Shown here in pieces: positions 15,692-24,532 of a stretch of DNA of 41,329 nt (position 1 is the first letter of the stretch; each line of letters opens with the position of its first letter). The stretch is taken from positions 1-41,329 of the forward strand of contig NZ_JAEMSG010000017.1 of assembly GCF_016462945.1 (NCBI RefSeq), in the 5' to 3' direction. Made by a program: the position numbers and the translations under genes. The notes beneath the pieces were generated by a model. That model did no database searches, was not told the origin of the DNA, and saw only the letters and a list, made by a program, of their open reading frames with translations. Source of the stretch: Mycolicibacterium sp. (GTDB lineage: Bacteria; Actinomycetota; Actinomycetes; Mycobacteriales; Mycobacteriaceae).

Positions 15692-17130
15692 ACTGCGGTG
15701 CGGCGCGCCTTTCCGGCGTCATCGCGCAGTGGGGTGTCGACGAACTCGACGCTGCGCGGCACCTTGTATTCCGCCAGCCGCTTGGCCACGAATGCCATGA
15801 CGCCGGCTTCGTCCAGTTCGTTCGCCCCGGTGTGAACCAGTGCGTGTGGAACCTGCCCGAGGTCCTCGTGCGGGATACCGACCACCAGACACGACAGCAC
15901 ATCTGGATGCTCGGAGAGTGCGTTCTCGATCTCAGCCGGGTAGACGTTGCGGCCGCCGACGGTGAACATATCGACCCGGCGGTCGGCCAGGTAGAGATAC
16001 CCGTCGACGTCGAACCAGCCGAGGTCGCCCAGCGAGTCCCAGCCGTCACGGTTCTTGGCGGTGCTGCCGATGTAGCGGTAGGTCGGTCTGCTGCCGGGAC
16101 GAGGCCGCAGGTAGATCTCGCCGATCACATCCGGCGGACAGTCGTTGCCGTCGTCGTCGAGCACCTTCATCTCTCCGGACACCACCCTGCCTACCGAACC
16201 GCGATGGCTCAGCCACTCGGTGCCACTGATGAACGTCAATGCTTGAAGTTCGGTGCCGCCGTAGAGTTCCCACACCACCTCCGGGCCGAGAATCTCGATC
16301 CAGGCTTCCTTGATATGGGGCGGGCACGGTGCGGCCAGATGCCACCACCGCCGCACCGACGACAGGTCGAAGCTGCCCGGATCGGCGCGGTAGACGGGCA
16401 GCAGCCGCTGCATGATGGTCGGTACGGTCGCCAGGTAGTCGACCCGGTACTCGGTGATCAGTCGCAGGAACTCGAGCGGGTCGAAACGCTTCATCAGCAC
16501 CAGGTGCTGGCCCGTCGCCAGCGCCATGGTGGCCGAGGTGAATCCGGTGTTATGGCTCAGTGGCACCGACACCAGTTGGGTATCGGTCGGCAGGTTCCCC
16601 ATCATCGCCGCCACCAGTGCGCCCTGAAAGCGGCTGTCGACGCCGGCCTCGATCAGCTTGGGGCGACCGGTGCTTCCCCCCGATGCCATCGACTTCAGCG
16701 ACGGTGACACCGCCTCGGGCAATCGGGCGTCGGACAGCTCGGTGCGGGGTGTGAAGTCGACGGAGACCGAATGCACCATCCCGCGCGGGTCAGGCCGACC
16801 GACCAGCAGTGCCCGGGGCGTCAGATCCAGCAGGTCGGCGTACTCGGTGTCGGGTAGCCGCGCTGACAGCGGTTGCGGAACGGCACCGAGTTTCCAGGTT
16901 GCCACCACCGCCTGTACCCATTCGATCGAGTTGGGCAGGGCGATGGTGACGTAATCGCCCTGTCTCACGCCGAGTTCGGCATAAGCCCGGGCCAGCCGAT
17001 TGGTGATCGACTCCAACTGGCCGCGGGTCACCGTGCGCCCGTCGTGCGTGACCGCCGCGGCATCGGGAGCCTCGGCGGCCAGCTGGCTCATCTGCATCCC
17101 GATCGACGCAACCGGCTCCAGGTCCGCCAC
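15649..17130 (-). CDS. Acyl-CoA synthetase / AMP-binding ligase, coupled to php
   Basis: This 493-residue ANL-superfamily ligase shows the P-loop SGGSTGRPK (150-158), the adenine motif ELYGGTE (288-294), the hinge aspartate region LADRRVDMFTVGGRNVYPAEIE (D383) and the C-terminal catalytic lysine in GKARR (K474). It activates a carboxylic acid as acyl-AMP and loads it on CoA. The true start is GTG 17130, overlapping the php stop by one base (TAGTG); an upstream frame to 17259 is php overlap. The coupling to a lactonase suggests a hydroxy-acid substrate. I do not recall this gene at the equivalent place in M. tuberculosis. Its last 12 codons lie in the 34-bp repeat. Confidence 0.9.
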   Translation of the reverse strand: MADLEPVASIGMQMSQLAAEAPDAAAVTHDGRTVTRGQLESITNRLARAYAELGVRQGDYVTIALPNSIEWVQAVVATWKLGAVPQPLSARLPDTEYADLLDLTPRALLVGRPDPRGMVHSVSVDFTPRTELSDARLPEAVSPSLKSMASGGSTGRPKLIEAGVDSRFQGALVAAMMGNLPTDTQLVSVPLSHNTGFTSATMALATGQHLVLMKRFDPLEFLRLITEYRVDYLATVPTIMQRLLPVYRADPGSFDLSSVRRWWHLAAPCPPHIKEAWIEILGPEVVWELYGGTELQALTFISGTEWLSHRGSVGRVVSGEMKVLDDDGNDCPPDVIGEIYLRPRPGSRPTYRYIGSTAKNRDGWDSLGDLGWFDVDGYLYLADRRVDMFTVGGRNVYPAEIENALSEHPDVLSCLVVGIPHEDLGQVPHALVHTGANELDEAGVMAFVAKRLAEYKVPRSVEFVDTPLRDDAGKARRTAVRDEVVARLKAQAR

Positions 17131-18116
17131 TAGTAGGCGCCCCGGTGGCCGAGGATAGTGCGGGGGTTGTCCACCAGCATCGTGGTGATCTGTTCCTCGG
17201 TGACACCGCGCTGCCGCAGTGCCGGCAACACATCGTTGTGGATGTGCAGGTAATGCCAATTCGGGAGAACAACGGGCAGAGCCGCCTCCGGAAGCCAGTC
17301 GATGAAGCAGGACGCATCGTGAGCCAGGACCATCTTGTCGGCATGGCCGCGTTCACACATCTTCGCCACGGTGTCGACCCGGTCGTCGAAACTGAGGATG
17401 TTGTCCAAACCAAAGCGGTCCATGCCCAGATAGGACCCGCCTGCGATCAGTTCCGCCAGATAGTCCAGGTCGGTGGTGTCGCCGCTGTGCCCGATGATCA
17501 CCCGGCCGAGGTCGACGCCCTCCTCGGCGAAGATGCGCTGCTGATCGAGGCCTCGTCGGGAATGCGCATGGGTGTGGGTGGTGATCGGCACTCCGGTCGC
17601 ACGGTGCGCCTGGGCGACCGCACGCAATACCCGTTCGACACCGGGCGTGAGCCCCGGTTCGTCGGTCGCGCATTTGAGGATCGCCGCCTTCACCCCGGTG
17701 TCGGCGATGCCCTCGGTGATATCACGCACAAACATGTCGGTCATGGTCTCCGGCCCGTTGAGTGCGGTGCCGGGTCCGGTGAAGTGGAAGTACATCGGAA
17801 CGTCGTTATAGGTGTAGACGCCGGTGGCCACCACGATCTGCAAGTCGGTTCGGGCGGCCACCCGCTGGATCCGGGGGATGTAGCGGCCGAGTCCAACAAC
17901 GGTCGGATCGACGATGGTGTCGACGCCGATCGCCTTGAGCGCGTTGAGCTTGTCGACCGCGGCGTCCTCGCGGGCCCGGTCGTCGCCCCAGCCTTCGGGG
18001 TAATTCGCCATGATCTCCGGGGACAGTACGAACACGTGCTCGTGCATGAGCGTGACACCCAGATCGGCGATCGCGATCCGGCCCCCAACGGTTTCCACTT
18101 GGGACTGCTGCGTCAT
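17130..18116 (-). CDS. php: Phosphotriesterase-like lactonase, Rv0230c/Php type
   Basis: This 328-residue amidohydrolase-fold enzyme has a complete binuclear metal site: HEH (H25, H27), the carboxylated lysine in ILKCATDEPG (K148), H181 in THTHA, H210 in GHSGD and D267 in AHDAS. It aligns closely with M. tuberculosis PPH, a phosphotriesterase-like lactonase that opens lactones (including acyl-homoserine lactones) and weakly hydrolyses organophosphates. I chose ATG 18116, with AGGG upstream; GTG 18125 is nearer the aftD stop. It is tightly placed between aftD and the acyl-CoA synthetase, so it is probably co-transcribed with both. The natural lactone is unknown. Confidence 0.94.
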   Translation of the reverse strand: MTQQSQVETVGGRIAIADLGVTLMHEHVFVLSPEIMANYPEGWGDDRAREDAAVDKLNALKAIGVDTIVDPTVVGLGRYIPRIQRVAARTDLQIVVATGVYTYNDVPMYFHFTGPGTALNGPETMTDMFVRDITEGIADTGVKAAILKCATDEPGLTPGVERVLRAVAQAHRATGVPITTHTHAHSRRGLDQQRIFAEEGVDLGRVIIGHSGDTTDLDYLAELIAGGSYLGMDRFGLDNILSFDDRVDTVAKMCERGHADKMVLAHDASCFIDWLPEAALPVVLPNWHYLHIHNDVLPALRQRGVTEEQITTMLVDNPRTILGHRGAY

Positions 18117-18126
18117 GAGACGCACC

Positions 18127-21100
18127 CTACGGCGAAGGGGTTGCGGTGTGATCTTTTTCGGGCAGCACCGAGGCGGCCAGCACCGAGGCGGCCAGCGCCG
18201 CGACGGCGACCAGGGCCGGCAGTTGAACCCAGGCGGAGTGGCCGATGTAGCCGTCGACCGAGCGCCACGGGTACCGCGCGAGTAGCGCTCCGGCCAGGAT
18301 CAGTCCGGCCGGAGCCACGGCCAGGGTCAGCCGGTCGAGAAGATGTTGTCGGTGCCGCAATAGGTGGGCGGCGATCAGTGCCGCGCCGAATACCGCGATA
18401 CCTCCCACCCCGGCGATCACCGCGCCCGCGGCCACCAACCCGATTGCGGCCGTGACGACCGGCGACCAGGGCCTCCCCGGATTCTCCGGCGACACCGGCC
18501 GGCGAGCCGGCACCACTGCGAGCAGCAGCAGCAACGGCAGTAGCGCAAGGCCGCCGATCAGTCCGGCACGGTAGGTGGAGTTTGATTCAAAGCTCACGGT
18601 GATGGTGCCCTGTGCGCCCGCCGGCACCACCCAACCCTGCTGCCAGCCGTTGACGATCACCGGTGTCAGTATGGCGCCGTCCGGCGTATGTGCGACCCAG
18701 CCGGGGTTCACACTTTCGGGTACCACCACGACCCGGGTGATCGGTGATCGTGTCACCTCGATCGTCCTGCGGTCCGATGTCCAGCCGGTGATCTGTGCGG
18801 GAGTCGTTGGCGCCGTGGCGATTTCGGCTGCCAGCGGTCCGCTGAGCTGCGCGCCGTCGACGATGAACGCCGGACCGGGACTGATCAATAACTCCTGGGT
18901 TCCGGCGCGCAGCGCGATCGGAGCCGGATCACAGGCCTGCGCCGTGACCGGATTACCCGTCAACAGCACGTCCACCGTCGTCGACACCGAGGTCTGCACG
19001 AACCGGCCCGACACAGCGATCACCGGTCCCTGGCCGCACGGTATCTCGATCGTCCGGGTGCGGTTGGATTCCGCGTCCGCGGGGGCGATCGGGTTACCGT
19101 CCGAACCCAGCGCGCTGACCTCGGCCAGGCCCGGTGGCTTGAGTTGGTCGAAACCCAGCGCGGTGCGGTCGATGATGTCATCCCAGTCCAGCAGGCTGAT
19201 CCGGATGGTGTCGGTGACCCGGGGGTGCAGTGACACCGTCTGTTCTCCGGTATCGGTAGTCAGCCGACGGACCTGGGGACCGTCACCGAGGTCGACGGCG
19301 ATCATCGTCGGATGGGTGGGCAGGGCTGAGGCGCTGGCCATTAGCCGCAGCCCGGATACCGCAGTGGGACTGGGCAGCGTCATCGTCAACGTCGGCGATG
19401 AGCCGCGCTGCACCACATTCTGCTGTGCCGTCCACGAGGTGCGCGGGTCACCGTCGGTGGCCGCGTAGGCAGATCCCTGGACGTCGATGAGGTCGGCATC
19501 GCCGCGCGCCCGGGTGCGGTCGGGTTGGGCGATCAGGTCCGCCAGGCGCGGCCCCTGTCTCGCGCGTACCCAGACGGTCGGGGTGACGTCGATCGGGGTG
19601 GGCACACTCAGCGTTCGGCTCAGCGTCACGGGCTCCTCCGGCGCCACCGCCATCGAGGCCGCACAGTGCACGTCGTCAGCGGCGTCGGCACAACCGTCGC
19701 GGCCGAGCAGTTCCGATCCCAAGTCCCAGGCCGCCACCTCGGATCCTCTGGGCGGTGCCGGTACGACGACGGTGTGGCGAAGGTCGACCGGATGGGCGAA
19801 TCCGGATGCGTCGTACTGGGTCACCGAGAGTTCGGTGATGCCGAACTGCACGCCGGAGGACCCGTCATCGGTGCCCACCGCCGTGATCCGGACCCACGGG
19901 GTTTCCCCATAGGGCAGCGCCACGGTCAGCGGGACGCCCGGCTGATCGAAGCTCACGGTGCTGGTGCCGTTGACAGTCGACACCTGGAGCCGGCGCACCT
20001 GCGCACCGACTGCGGTGGCACTCGGTGTGATGGTGAGAGTGGCGTTGGTGACCGGGCGCTCGAAGTCGATCTGCAGCCACTGTCCGAGGGCTGGCTGCAG
20101 CGCGTTGGACACCCACGCCGTGGCGGGGTCGAAGTCCACCGCGGCAACCGGGGAACTCGCCGGGGCGACCGTGGGCAGCGCGGTGGCATCCGATGACGAA
20201 CTCGAGGCACTCAGCCGTCCACCGGACCACTGACCCTGTGTCGGCGCGGCGCCCGGTGCCGGATAATCGGGCACCCGGTTGAAGGTGTCGCGCCGGTCGC
20301 CGGGGGCCCGGATGGCCGATGCATGATTGTCGACGCGGCCGTAGTCGATCTCGCGGTCGGCCGGGGTGTCGGTCACGATCACACCCCTGCCGGGCGGTGT
20401 CGACAATCCGGCCCGTTGCGCGTCGGAGGTCAGCAGCAGGGGTCCCAGCGGGGGCTGGCCGAGCAGGCGACGACGTTCGTCGATACGAAGCAGCGACTCC
20501 GGGCCACCGTCGACGCGCACCATCGCATTGGCGGAACTGAGATAGGGGCTACCGGGATCGCCGGTGCCGACGGGTCGGACCCGGTAGATCTCGATGGCGG
20601 GGAAGCGGGGACGCAGGCCGCTATCGCTGATGAAGCCTTCCACGGTTCCCGGCCCGACCGGTTCGCCGAACTGCGCCACCTTCTGCAGGCCCGGCGATCC
20701 GCTCACTGCCCGGTGCACCAGCAGCGGCCGCGCTGAGCGCGAGGTGTCGGGGTCGAGGTCATTGCGCACCACCACATAGGAGATGCCCTGGCGGGCCAGA
20801 GTGTCGGCCAGTCCGGCCGATCCCCGGCCCGCCGCGATCAACCGCTGCACCGAATCCAGTGCCCGGATCGTCTGCGGCGGTGTCAGCGGGATGGAATCGC
20901 GCACGCCCCAGGGGAATTCGCCGAGAACCTGGAGTGGTTCGTCGTGGGTATTACCCCAGACCTGGTTGGCGAACGGAGCTCCGGGAACCACCAGTACCCG
21001 CCCCGTTGTGTCCTGCTCGCTGAGCCAGTCGGCGGTCTGGTGCCAGTAGTCCGGGATGGCGCGGAAGGCCCCCGGCGGGGTGAGCCGACCGGTCCAGGCC

Positions 21101-22323
21101 AGCGAGGTTGCGACCGCCAGCGCAGTCAATACGACGATCCCCACCGCTATTCGCCTGTCGGTCTCGGGATGCGCGAAACCACGGACCCATACCGGCCGGG
21201 AGACGCTGCCGGGCAACGGGATTCGGCCCAGTAGATGAGTGATTCCGAGTACCAGCGGTAGTCGGATGGCCGGCTCGATCTTGTGCACATTGCGCAGCGG
21301 TGCGCCGGCCGCATCGAGGAACGTCTGAACCGCATGAGCCAGCGGTGAGCCGAGCCCACCTGAGTAGCCGGCGGTCAACAGCACCAGTCCGACGATCAGC
21401 ATGCTCACCAACCGACCGCGGGCCGGCATCGAGCGCAACGTGAGTCCGGCCAGTCCGCCGGCGGCGACCAGTGTGGTCGCCAACACCGCAACCGGCTGAG
21501 ACACCAGGGACGAGGCCGCGGTCGTGTCGGGCGCCACGAACGGCGTCCAGCTGGATGTCCCGCGCAGCACTTCGGTCAGCGACGTCCACTGGGTCGTGAC
21601 GCCGGATGACTCGATGAAGTCCAGGAACGGCGGACTGACTCGGCCCAGCAGAATCAGGGCGATCACCCACCACGTCACGGCGAGCACGGAGGTCAGGGCC
21701 CACCAGGCGGTGAACCGGCGCCACACCCGGTCGGGCCGATGACAGGCCCACCAGATGAGTGCGGGCAGACATGCGGCCAGGCTGGCAACAGCGTTGACCG
21801 CACCCATCAGCGCCAGCGCGAGTCCTGCCCGGGCGGCCAGCACCCGCAGTGGCTGCCGGTGGCCGTTGAGCGCCAGGATCACCGGGAGCAGCACCCACGG
21901 CGTCAGCATCATGGGCAGCGTCTCCGAGGAGATCGACCCCAGCGTGGTCAGTACCCGGGGCGAGAGGGCGAACGCCACCGCGCCGATGAGTCGCGACGTG
22001 CGGGTGCCGATTCCGAGGGTCTCGGCCACCCGCAACAGCCCCCAGCATCCGGCCGTGAGTAGCACCGCCCACCACAGCCGTTGTGTCACCCAGCCGGGCA
22101 CCCCGAGTGCGTGCCCCAGCAGAAAGAACGTGCCGTGCGGAAACAGGTAGCCGTAGGCCTGGTTCTGCACCTGACCGAACGGCAGGTCGCTGTTCCACAG
22201 GTTGGCCGCCCGGGCCAGGAAGCGCAACGGGTTGGCAGTCAGGTCCAGTTTGGTGTCCGGGGCGATCAATCCGGGCGAGGAGAGAAAACACAGTGCGAGC
22301 GCGGCCAGGAAGATCCCGGCCAA
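18127..22323 (-). CDS. aftD: Alpha-(1->3)-arabinofuranosyltransferase AftD
   Basis: This protein of about 1398 residues is the size of M. tuberculosis AftD (about 1400). It has an N-terminal GT-C membrane domain with the luminal-loop motif DTKLDLTANPLRFL and FGQVQNQAYGYLFPHG, a middle periplasmic part, two discoidin-like carbohydrate-binding stretches (around DFDPATAWVSNALQP and ATDGDPRTSWTAQQ) and closing membrane helices. AftD branches arabinan of arabinogalactan and lipoarabinomannan from decaprenyl-phosphoarabinose on the outer side of the membrane. The start is uncertain: TTG 22323 is the first standard codon, but family N termini are longer, and an in-frame CTG at 22392 would fit. The C terminus has a 15-bp internal duplication (18163-18192) repeating LAASV. 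Confidence 0.94.
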   Translation of the reverse strand: MAGIFLAALALCFLSSPGLIAPDTKLDLTANPLRFLARAANLWNSDLPFGQVQNQAYGYLFPHGTFFLLGHALGVPGWVTQRLWWAVLLTAGCWGLLRVAETLGIGTRTSRLIGAVAFALSPRVLTTLGSISSETLPMMLTPWVLLPVILALNGHRQPLRVLAARAGLALALMGAVNAVASLAACLPALIWWACHRPDRVWRRFTAWWALTSVLAVTWWVIALILLGRVSPPFLDFIESSGVTTQWTSLTEVLRGTSSWTPFVAPDTTAASSLVSQPVAVLATTLVAAGGLAGLTLRSMPARGRLVSMLIVGLVLLTAGYSGGLGSPLAHAVQTFLDAAGAPLRNVHKIEPAIRLPLVLGITHLLGRIPLPGSVSRPVWVRGFAHPETDRRIAVGIVVLTALAVATSLAWTGRLTPPGAFRAIPDYWHQTADWLSEQDTTGRVLVVPGAPFANQVWGNTHDEPLQVLGEFPWGVRDSIPLTPPQTIRALDSVQRLIAAGRGSAGLADTLARQGISYVVVRNDLDPDTSRSARPLLVHRAVSGSPGLQKVAQFGEPVGPGTVEGFISDSGLRPRFPAIEIYRVRPVGTGDPGSPYLSSANAMVRVDGGPESLLRIDERRRLLGQPPLGPLLLTSDAQRAGLSTPPGRGVIVTDTPADREIDYGRVDNHASAIRAPGDRRDTFNRVPDYPAPGAAPTQGQWSGGRLSASSSSSDATALPTVAPASSPVAAVDFDPATAWVSNALQPALGQWLQIDFERPVTNATLTITPSATAVGAQVRRLQVSTVNGTSTVSFDQPGVPLTVALPYGETPWVRITAVGTDDGSSGVQFGITELSVTQYDASGFAHPVDLRHTVVVPAPPRGSEVAAWDLGSELLGRDGCADAADDVHCAASMAVAPEEPVTLSRTLSVPTPIDVTPTVWVRARQGPRLADLIAQPDRTRARGDADLIDVQGSAYAATDGDPRTSWTAQQNVVQRGSSPTLTMTLPSPTAVSGLRLMASASALPTHPTMIAVDLGDGPQVRRLTTDTGEQTVSLHPRVTDTIRISLLDWDDIIDRTALGFDQLKPPGLAEVSALGSDGNPIAPADAESNRTRTIEIPCGQGPVIAVSGRFVQTSVSTTVDVLLTGNPVTAQACDPAPIALRAGTQELLISPGPAFIVDGAQLSGPLAAEIATAPTTPAQITGWTSDRRTIEVTRSPITRVVVVPESVNPGWVAHTPDGAILTPVIVNGWQQGWVVPAGAQGTITVSFESNSTYRAGLIGGLALLPLLLLLAVVPARRPVSPENPGRPWSPVVTAAIGLVAAGAVIAGVGGIAVFGAALIAAHLLRHRQHLLDRLTLAVAPAGLILAGALLARYPWRSVDGYIGHSAWVQLPALVAVAALAASVLAASVLPEKDHTATPSP

Positions 22324-22393
22324 CCACCGACGCGACAGCGGCGATCCGATGGTGGTGTCCGCCGCGGCCGTGGGCGGGGCGAGGGTGCTCAGG

Positions 22394-22567
22394 TTAGCCG
22401 CGGTTGCCGTACTCGACGCGGTTGAGCACCGATGAGGCCGGGTCGCCGGGCGACAGGGGCGGCTTGGTGTCCTGCTGAATCATCAGGGTCACCCCGAATA
22501 CCGAGGCGGCCCCGAGCAGCAGACCGACCAGGATGGAGGCGCCGGCCGGCACGACGAACCGGGTCAT
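22394..22567 (-). CDS. DUF2613 small membrane/secreted protein, Rv0236A-like
   Basis: This 57-residue protein starts at ATG 22567, which has AAGGAG eight bases upstream; a GTG three codons earlier is less well placed. It has one N-terminal hydrophobic helix (FVVPAGASILVGLLLGAASV), then a short outside segment with SPGDPASSVLNRVEYGNR. Length and position equal Rv0236A, the small protein preceding aftD. The role is unknown. The stop lies 70 bases before the TTG start listed for aftD and touches its possible CTG start, so co-translation with AftD is plausible. Confidence 0.88.
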   Translation of the reverse strand: MTRFVVPAGASILVGLLLGAASVFGVTLMIQQDTKPPLSPGDPASSVLNRVEYGNRG

Positions 22568-22674
22568 GATCGGCACTCCTTGCGGTCGCTGGAACTGGCC
22601 AGGTCGGGATCGACCCCGCTGGTGAACCTAGCACGGGGGCGCGCACCACTGACGGTCCGCTGGACTCCGAGGAC

Positions 22675-22710
22675 GGCCATGACAGCGGCCATGACAGCGG
22701 CCATGACAGC
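22675..22710. repeat. 12-bp tandem repeat, three identical units, before lpqI
   Basis: The unit GGCCATGACAGC occurs three times without change at 22675-22710 and ends eight bases before the lpqI ATG. It lies in the region that should hold the lpqI leader and perhaps promoter, between the divergent DUF2613 and lpqI genes. Confidence 0.9.
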
Positions 22711-22718
22711 ATGGGGGA

Positions 22719-23918
22719 ATGGACATTCGCCTGCTCCCGGTCCGCGCCATTGCGGCATTGACAGCCGTGCCGCTGGCGCTGGCGGCCTGCTCGTCGCCGG
22801 CCGCCCGCACCGCATCGGCACCCGCCACGGCGGTCAGCGCCGCGCAATCCGACGGCATCACCGCGCTGGCCGGGCCCGTCCCGGCGCCGGCAGCCCCGGC
22901 CCCGCCGTTCTGCGGTGATGTGGCGGCGCTGTCGACCCGCGACAAACTCGCGCAGTTGCTGATGGTCGGCATCAAGAACGGCGCCGACGCCCGCGCGGTG
23001 GTGAGCAACTACCACGTCGGCGGCATCATGATCGGGAGTTGGACCGACCTGTCGATGCTCACCGACGGCACCGTCAGCGATATCGCCAACATCGGACCGC
23101 TGCCGCTGGCGGTCAGCGTCGATGAGGAGGGCGGCCGGGTATCACGGCTGTCCGCGCTGATCGGTGCGGCACCCTCGGCGCGCACCCTGGCGCAGACCCA
23201 GACGCCCGAGCAGGTCTACAACCTGGCGCTGGCGCGCGGTCGGCAGATGCGCGGCCTGGGCATCACCGTCGACTTCGCTCCGGTCGTGGACGTCTCCAAC
23301 CAGGGTGCCGACACCGTCATCGGGGACCGTTCGTTCTCCAACAACCCCGCCACCGTCACCGCCTACGCGGGGGCGTTCGCCCGCGGCCTGCGCGATGCCG
23401 GCGTTCTGCCGGTGCTCAAGCACTTCCCCGGCCACGGTCACGGCTCCGGTGACTCGCACACCGCGGGTGCGGTGAGCACCCCGCCGCTATCCGATCTGAT
23501 GACCAGCGATCTGGTTCCCTACCGGACGTTGACCACCGAGGCCCCGGTCGCGGTGATGATCGGCCACCTCGAGGTGCCCGGACTGACCGGTGATACACCG
23601 GCCAGCCTCAGTACGGCCGCGGTGAACCTGCTGCGCAGCGGCGGCTACGGCGGCCCCGGCTTCAACGGACCGATCTTCAGCGACGACCTGTCGTCGATGG
23701 CCGCGATCTCATCGCGCTACGGGGTGGCCGAGGCGGTGCTGTATGCCCTGCAGGCAGGTACCGATGTGGCCCTGTGGATCACGACCGCCGAGGTTCCCGC
23801 GGTGCTGGACCGGTTGGAGAAGGCGGTCAATGGCGATGAGCTCGCGATAGCGGCAGTCGAGGGTTCGGTACTGCGGATGGCCGGCATCAAGGGCCCCAGC
23901 GCTCGCTGCGGCGGCTAG
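22719..23918 (+). CDS. lpqI: Lipoprotein LpqI, GH3 beta-N-acetylglucosaminidase
   Basis: This 399-residue exported lipoprotein has the lipobox LALAAC, so C24 is lipidated, then an Ala/Pro-rich linker and a GH3 TIM barrel. The NagZ-type signature KHFPGHGHGSGDSH (from 234) holds the D245/H247 acid-base dyad; SVDEEGGRVSRL binds substrate and D322 in IFSDDLSS is the expected nucleophile. LpqI removes N-acetylglucosamine from peptidoglycan fragments in cell-wall recycling, anchored outside the membrane. The start is ATG 22719, preceded by the purine run GGGGGA. The TetR gene follows two bases after its stop, so they share a transcript, as in Rv0237-Rv0238. Confidence 0.94.
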   Translation: MDIRLLPVRAIAALTAVPLALAACSSPAARTASAPATAVSAAQSDGITALAGPVPAPAAPAPPFCGDVAALSTRDKLAQLLMVGIKNGADARAVVSNYHVGGIMIGSWTDLSMLTDGTVSDIANIGPLPLAVSVDEEGGRVSRLSALIGAAPSARTLAQTQTPEQVYNLALARGRQMRGLGITVDFAPVVDVSNQGADTVIGDRSFSNNPATVTAYAGAFARGLRDAGVLPVLKHFPGHGHGSGDSHTAGAVSTPPLSDLMTSDLVPYRTLTTEAPVAVMIGHLEVPGLTGDTPASLSTAAVNLLRSGGYGGPGFNGPIFSDDLSSMAAISSRYGVAEAVLYALQAGTDVALWITTAEVPAVLDRLEKAVNGDELAIAAVEGSVLRMAGIKGPSARCGG

Positions 23919-23920
23919 CC

Positions 23921-24532
23921 ATGGCCGGTGGAGCCGGTGGAACCAAGCGGTTGCCGCGCGCGGTGCGTGAGCAGCAGATGCTCGATGCCGCCGTGCAGAT
24001 GTTCTCAGCCAACGGCTACCACGAGACGTCGATGGACGCGATCGCCGCGGCGGCCGAAATCTCCAAGCCGATGCTCTACCTGTACTACGGCTCCAAGGAG
24101 GAGTTGTTCGCCGCCTGCCTGAGCCGGGAATTGAGCCGCTTCGTGGAAGCGATCCGTGCAGACATCGATCTCAAGCAGAGTCCACACGAGTTACTGCGCC
24201 GCACCATCGTGTCGGTGTTGCACTACATCGACGCCAACCGGGCGTCGTGGATCGTGCTCTACACCCAGGCCACCAGTTCACAGGCCGTTGCGCAGACCAT
24301 CCGCGAGGGTCGGGAGAAGATCATCGACCTGGTGGCCCGGCTGCTGGAAACCGGCACCAGAAATCCCGAGCCGGACAATGACTTTCACATGATGGCGGTG
24401 GCCCTGGTCGGGGCCGGGGAGGCCGTCGCAGCCCGGGTCAGTGTCGGTGACGCCGATGTCGACGAGGCGGCCGAACTGATGATCAACCTGTTCTGGCGAG
24501 GCCTCAAAGGAGCGCCCGCACCGACCCGGTGA
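23921..24532 (+). CDS. TetR-family transcriptional regulator, Rv0238-like
   Basis: This 203-residue protein has an N-terminal TetR DNA-binding domain: MLDAAVQMFSANGYHETSMDAIAAAAEISKPMLYLYYGSKEELF spans the helix-turn-helix at roughly 30-63. The remaining helices form a ligand-binding domain. It lies two bases after lpqI on the same strand and overlaps the convergent htdX by 29 bases at the 3' ends. Natural targets may be the fadE5/fabG4/fadA2/htdX genes next to it; the inverted repeats at the fadE5 promoter are candidate sites, but this is inference. Confidence 0.92.
   Translation: MAGGAGGTKRLPRAVREQQMLDAAVQMFSANGYHETSMDAIAAAAEISKPMLYLYYGSKEELFAACLSRELSRFVEAIRADIDLKQSPHELLRRTIVSVLHYIDANRASWIVLYTQATSSQAVAQTIREGREKIIDLVARLLETGTRNPEPDNDFHMMAVALVGAGEAVAARVSVGDADVDEAAELMINLFWRGLKGAPAPTR

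Noticed and set aside
17131-17259. Longer N terminus for the acyl-CoA synthetase
   Set aside because: The extension is out-of-frame php sequence; GTG 17130 with TAGTG coupling aligns with the family start.
18163-18192. 15-bp duplication as a separate mobile repeat
   Set aside because: It is an in-frame duplication inside the aftD C terminus (LAASV twice) and is described with that gene.
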